A stretch of 8,506 nt of DNA from Syntrophomonas sp. UBA1376 (GTDB lineage: Bacteria; Bacillota; Syntrophomonadia; Syntrophomonadales; Syntrophomonadaceae), in assembly GCA_002305535.1 (NCBI GenBank), contig DBRE01000077.1, forward strand, positions 1-8,506, written 5' to 3'. Every line of letters begins with the position of its first letter. The stretch's first letter is position 1. The notes under the pieces are model-generated. The model searched no databases. It had not been told where the DNA came from and saw only the letters and a list, made by a program, of their open reading frames with translations. A program made the position numbers and the translations under genes. This document shows, piece after piece, positions 6,561 to 8,506 of the stretch.

Positions 6561-6568
6561 GGAGGTGA
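6561..6568 (+). promoter_or_regulatory. Ribosome binding site of the response regulator
   Basis: GGAGGTGA is an extended match to the 16S anti-Shine-Dalgarno sequence, with GGAGG ending 7 bases before the ATG at 6573. It fixes that start. Confidence 0.85.
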
Positions 6569-6572
6569 AAAC

Positions 6573-7253
6573 ATGGTTTTCAGTCTGCTTTTGGTGGAAG
6601 ATGATGCGGAAATAAGAGAGATCATCACCGATTACTTTTTAGAGAAAAGTGACGGGACGATTGTTATAGACTCTGCAGAGACCGGGAATGAGGGAATGGA
6701 AAAGTGTCTGGAAGATGAATATGATCTGGTGCTTTTGGATGTTATGCTGCCTGAGGTGGACGGGTTTGTCATTTGCCGGGAGCTACGCAAAAATAGTGAT
6801 GTTCCGATTATTTTCATTACCGCCCGGCACCTGGAAAATGATCGTTTATATGGGTATCATCTCGGCTGTGACGACTATATCGCCAAGCCTTTCTCGCTAG
6901 CCGAGCTTTATGCCAAAGTGATGGCTTTACTGAAACGTGCCAAAGGGATGGTAAGAGATGAAGTGATGTCCGTCGGTCGCATAAAATTGGATCCCTATCG
7001 ATGTACCGTATATGTGGATGAAGCTGAGGTTATCCTGGCTCCCCTGGAATTTGGATTACTAAAGATACTGATCGAAAATCAGGGAAAAGCCGTAAGCCGT
7101 GATAGTATGCTCATCCGGTTATGGGGATATTATTTCGATGGCAATGACCGGGTGGTGGATAACCATATAAAAAAGCTACGCAAGGCTTTAGGCGATAGCG
7201 CCGCCCAAATTAAAACTGTGTTTAAAATCGGTTATAAATTGGAGGAGAGGTAA
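6573..7253 (+). CDS. OmpR/PhoB-family two-component response regulator
   Basis: This 226-residue DNA-binding response regulator has a receiver domain at about residues 3-120 with acidic residues Glu9, Asp10 and Asp11, phospho-acceptor Asp56 in LLDVMLP, switch Thr83 in FITAR and Lys105 in AKPF. A winged-helix DNA-binding domain follows at about 130-226, with the recognition-helix segment VVDNHIKKLRKALG (194-207) and the end KTVFKIGYKL. All residues needed for phosphotransfer are present. Its stop abuts the histidine kinase start with no spare base, and the last codons carry the kinase ribosome site, so the two are co-translated partners. Target genes are unknown. The upstream region contains a terminator-like hairpin that could attenuate its transcription. 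Confidence 0.95.
   Translation: MVFSLLLVEDDAEIREIITDYFLEKSDGTIVIDSAETGNEGMEKCLEDEYDLVLLDVMLPEVDGFVICRELRKNSDVPIIFITARHLENDRLYGYHLGCDDYIAKPFSLAELYAKVMALLKRAKGMVRDEVMSVGRIKLDPYRCTVYVDEAEVILAPLEFGLLKILIENQGKAVSRDSMLIRLWGYYFDGNDRVVDNHIKKLRKALGDSAAQIKTVFKIGYKLEER
7241..7250 (+). promoter_or_regulatory. Ribosome binding site of the histidine kinase, within the response regulator gene
   Basis: GGAGGAGAGG lies in the final response regulator codons, with GGAGG ending 8 bases before the kinase ATG at 7254. This supports coupled translation of the pair. Confidence 0.8.
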
Positions 7254-8506
7254 ATGCAGAAAAACATCACCAAACGCCTCATTTATACTCGTATCTTCAG
7301 TGCGTTTCTGGCTATCTACTTGTTGCTGATGACGGGCTTCAGCATTTTCGTTATATCAGAAGAGCAGAAGGTGGCGGGAATGGAATTCAGAACCTATGCT
7401 AACGGTGTCAATAATCAAGTCGCCGATGTCCTAAAGAATCATATTGATGGTAATAATCAGGTTATGGATCTGGTTCCCCTAAAAAAGGAATTAATCAGAT
7501 ATACAGATCACTTTATTATGTTAGGGACAGAGGTGGCGGTTTTCACTGGCGATTATCAACTGCTTTTTAATACCAATGATTACTGGATATGCCGGTTTCC
7601 AGCGTATGTAGAAGGAAAACGACTGGATGATGCAGATTACGGATACTTAGATCCTCGTGGGTGGTTTAGTGAAGCGCAAATTTCAGAGCTGGAAAACTAT
7701 ATGCATGCCGATCTTCAGCCGAAAAAGGCCGGTGATCTCTGGTTTTACGAAGTTGACTTGCAGGGTTTTTGGCTAGATGGGGAAATGGTCATACCCGATA
7801 AAATAACGGTCAATCCTATGTATGCCAGCACTTTTGATGAACAGGGCAATGTCCGTTCAGGTGGCGGGGCCCACACCGATGAAATTGTCTATACTTCCGG
7901 ATACAAAAACACCAGGGATCTACCTTACTTCTCCCATGGTGATATAGGGTTCGCCTTTGTTCAGCGAAGTGGCATCTGGTGGGCAGCTCAAAGTTATCGC
8001 AGCAGTGAAAAACAGGCTGGGCTGCGGCAATTAGTAACCGATGCGGAGAAGTTGAAAGAAACCAAAATCATGCAACAGCTGGAGCGTCCCGCCCAAAGAA
8101 TCGCCTTGACCACCTATCGTTATTATTTGTCCATGCCTTATCAGAACACGATTCAGGGTATAGATCAAAAATATTATAGTGACTTTTGGACGGTCATAGC
8201 TCGTGATATCAATATGTGGGAGCGATGCTCCACTACATTGGTCTTTGTCTGGATTACGTGCTTGGCCATATTTGTGGGGGTGGCCTTCATCCTTGCCCGG
8301 CAAACTTATAAAACTTATCGGGAGAGAGAGGAACTGGAAAAACAGCGTCAGGAAATGACCAATGCCTTGGCCCATGATTTAAAAACCCCTTTGAGCATTA
8401 TTTCTGGGTACGCCCAGAATTTACAGGAAAACATCCACACCGAGAAGCGGGAGCATTATGCCGCCCATATCCAGGCTAATGTAGACCGAATGGATAAGAT
8501 CATCCG
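7254..8506 (+). CDS. Membrane sensor histidine kinase, 3' end beyond the window
   Basis: The frame stays open from ATG 7254 to the window edge, giving 417 residues; the catalytic ATPase domain is not included. A short basic N-terminus leads to a first membrane segment at about residues 13-34. A region of about 290 residues (35-327), presumably outside the membrane and rich in Tyr, Trp and Asp, precedes a second membrane segment at about 328-348. A short charged helix (about 352-368, EREELEKQRQEM) then joins the dimerisation/phospho-acceptor domain, with the phosphorylated His374 in ALAHDLKTPLSII. There is too little sequence between the second membrane segment and the H-box for a HAMP domain. 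I do not recognise the sensor domain, so the signal is unknown. It directly follows its cognate response regulator. Confidence 0.93.
   Translation, partial: MQKNITKRLIYTRIFSAFLAIYLLLMTGFSIFVISEEQKVAGMEFRTYANGVNNQVADVLKNHIDGNNQVMDLVPLKKELIRYTDHFIMLGTEVAVFTGDYQLLFNTNDYWICRFPAYVEGKRLDDADYGYLDPRGWFSEAQISELENYMHADLQPKKAGDLWFYEVDLQGFWLDGEMVIPDKITVNPMYASTFDEQGNVRSGGGAHTDEIVYTSGYKNTRDLPYFSHGDIGFAFVQRSGIWWAAQSYRSSEKQAGLRQLVTDAEKLKETKIMQQLERPAQRIALTTYRYYLSMPYQNTIQGIDQKYYSDFWTVIARDINMWERCSTTLVFVWITCLAIFVGVAFILARQTYKTYREREELEKQRQEMTNALAHDLKTPLSIISGYAQNLQENIHTEKREHYAAHIQANVDRMDKII

Noticed and set aside
8031..8375. 114-codon minus-strand ORF inside the kinase
   Set aside because: The opposite strand encodes the second membrane segment and H-box in a continuous frame with a proper ribosome site; this is a shadow.
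1..8506. Mobile elements, CRISPR arrays, tRNA, rRNA or defence genes
   Set aside because: No transposase or integrase motifs, no regularly spaced repeats, and no cloverleaf or rRNA-like sequence were seen.

Overview
The window looks like chromosome of an anaerobic, low-to-mid GC Firmicute that handles short- and long-chain acyl-CoAs. The Clostridia-type evidence is strong GGAGG-like ribosome sites, GTG and TTG starts, and a sigma-54 activator beside a thiolase/CoA-transferase pair. The gene content recalls syntrophic fatty-acid oxidisers such as Syntrophomonas. That placement is inference from gene content, not a proven identity.

Layout. Positions 4-19 hold a hairpin just past the end of a minus-strand gene (23-1411) for a PAS-AAA+-Fis sigma-54 enhancer-binding protein. 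A divergent intergenic region (about 1412-1778) follows, with a full-consensus -24/-12 promoter at 1706-1721 and candidate activator sites upstream of it. This promoter faces a two-gene operon: a thiolase (1779-2957) and, one base later, a TTG-started CoA-transferase of the 4-hydroxybutyrate/butyrate:acetyl-CoA class (2959-4251). A 15-bp perfect hairpin (4318-4351) lies between this operon and a convergent minus-strand long-chain acyl-CoA synthetase (4384-6252), which has its own sigma-A-like promoter (6286-6314). A second divergent region (6253-6572) contains an unexplained terminator-like hairpin. It leads into a two-component pair: an OmpR-type response regulator (6573-7253) and a membrane histidine kinase whose 3' end runs off the window (7254 onward).

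How it fits together. The simplest reading is that the PAS protein senses a metabolite or redox state and, with sigma-54 RNA polymerase, switches on the operon. The CoA-transferase would move CoA between acetyl-CoA and a short fatty acid, and the thiolase would cleave or form a 3-ketoacyl-CoA. This parallels the AtoC/ato system of E. coli in logic but uses a different CoA-transferase family. The acyl-CoA synthetase activates longer fatty acids using ATP and appears to be under housekeeping control. The two-component system has no visible link to these genes beyond adjacency.

I see no mobile element, CRISPR array, tRNA or rRNA, and no wholly new multi-gene system. The points most worth a second look are the sigma-54 regulatory region, a thiolase whose catalytic residues are intact but whose substrate-pocket loop is atypical, the hairpin before the response regulator, and the large unidentified sensor domain of the kinase.
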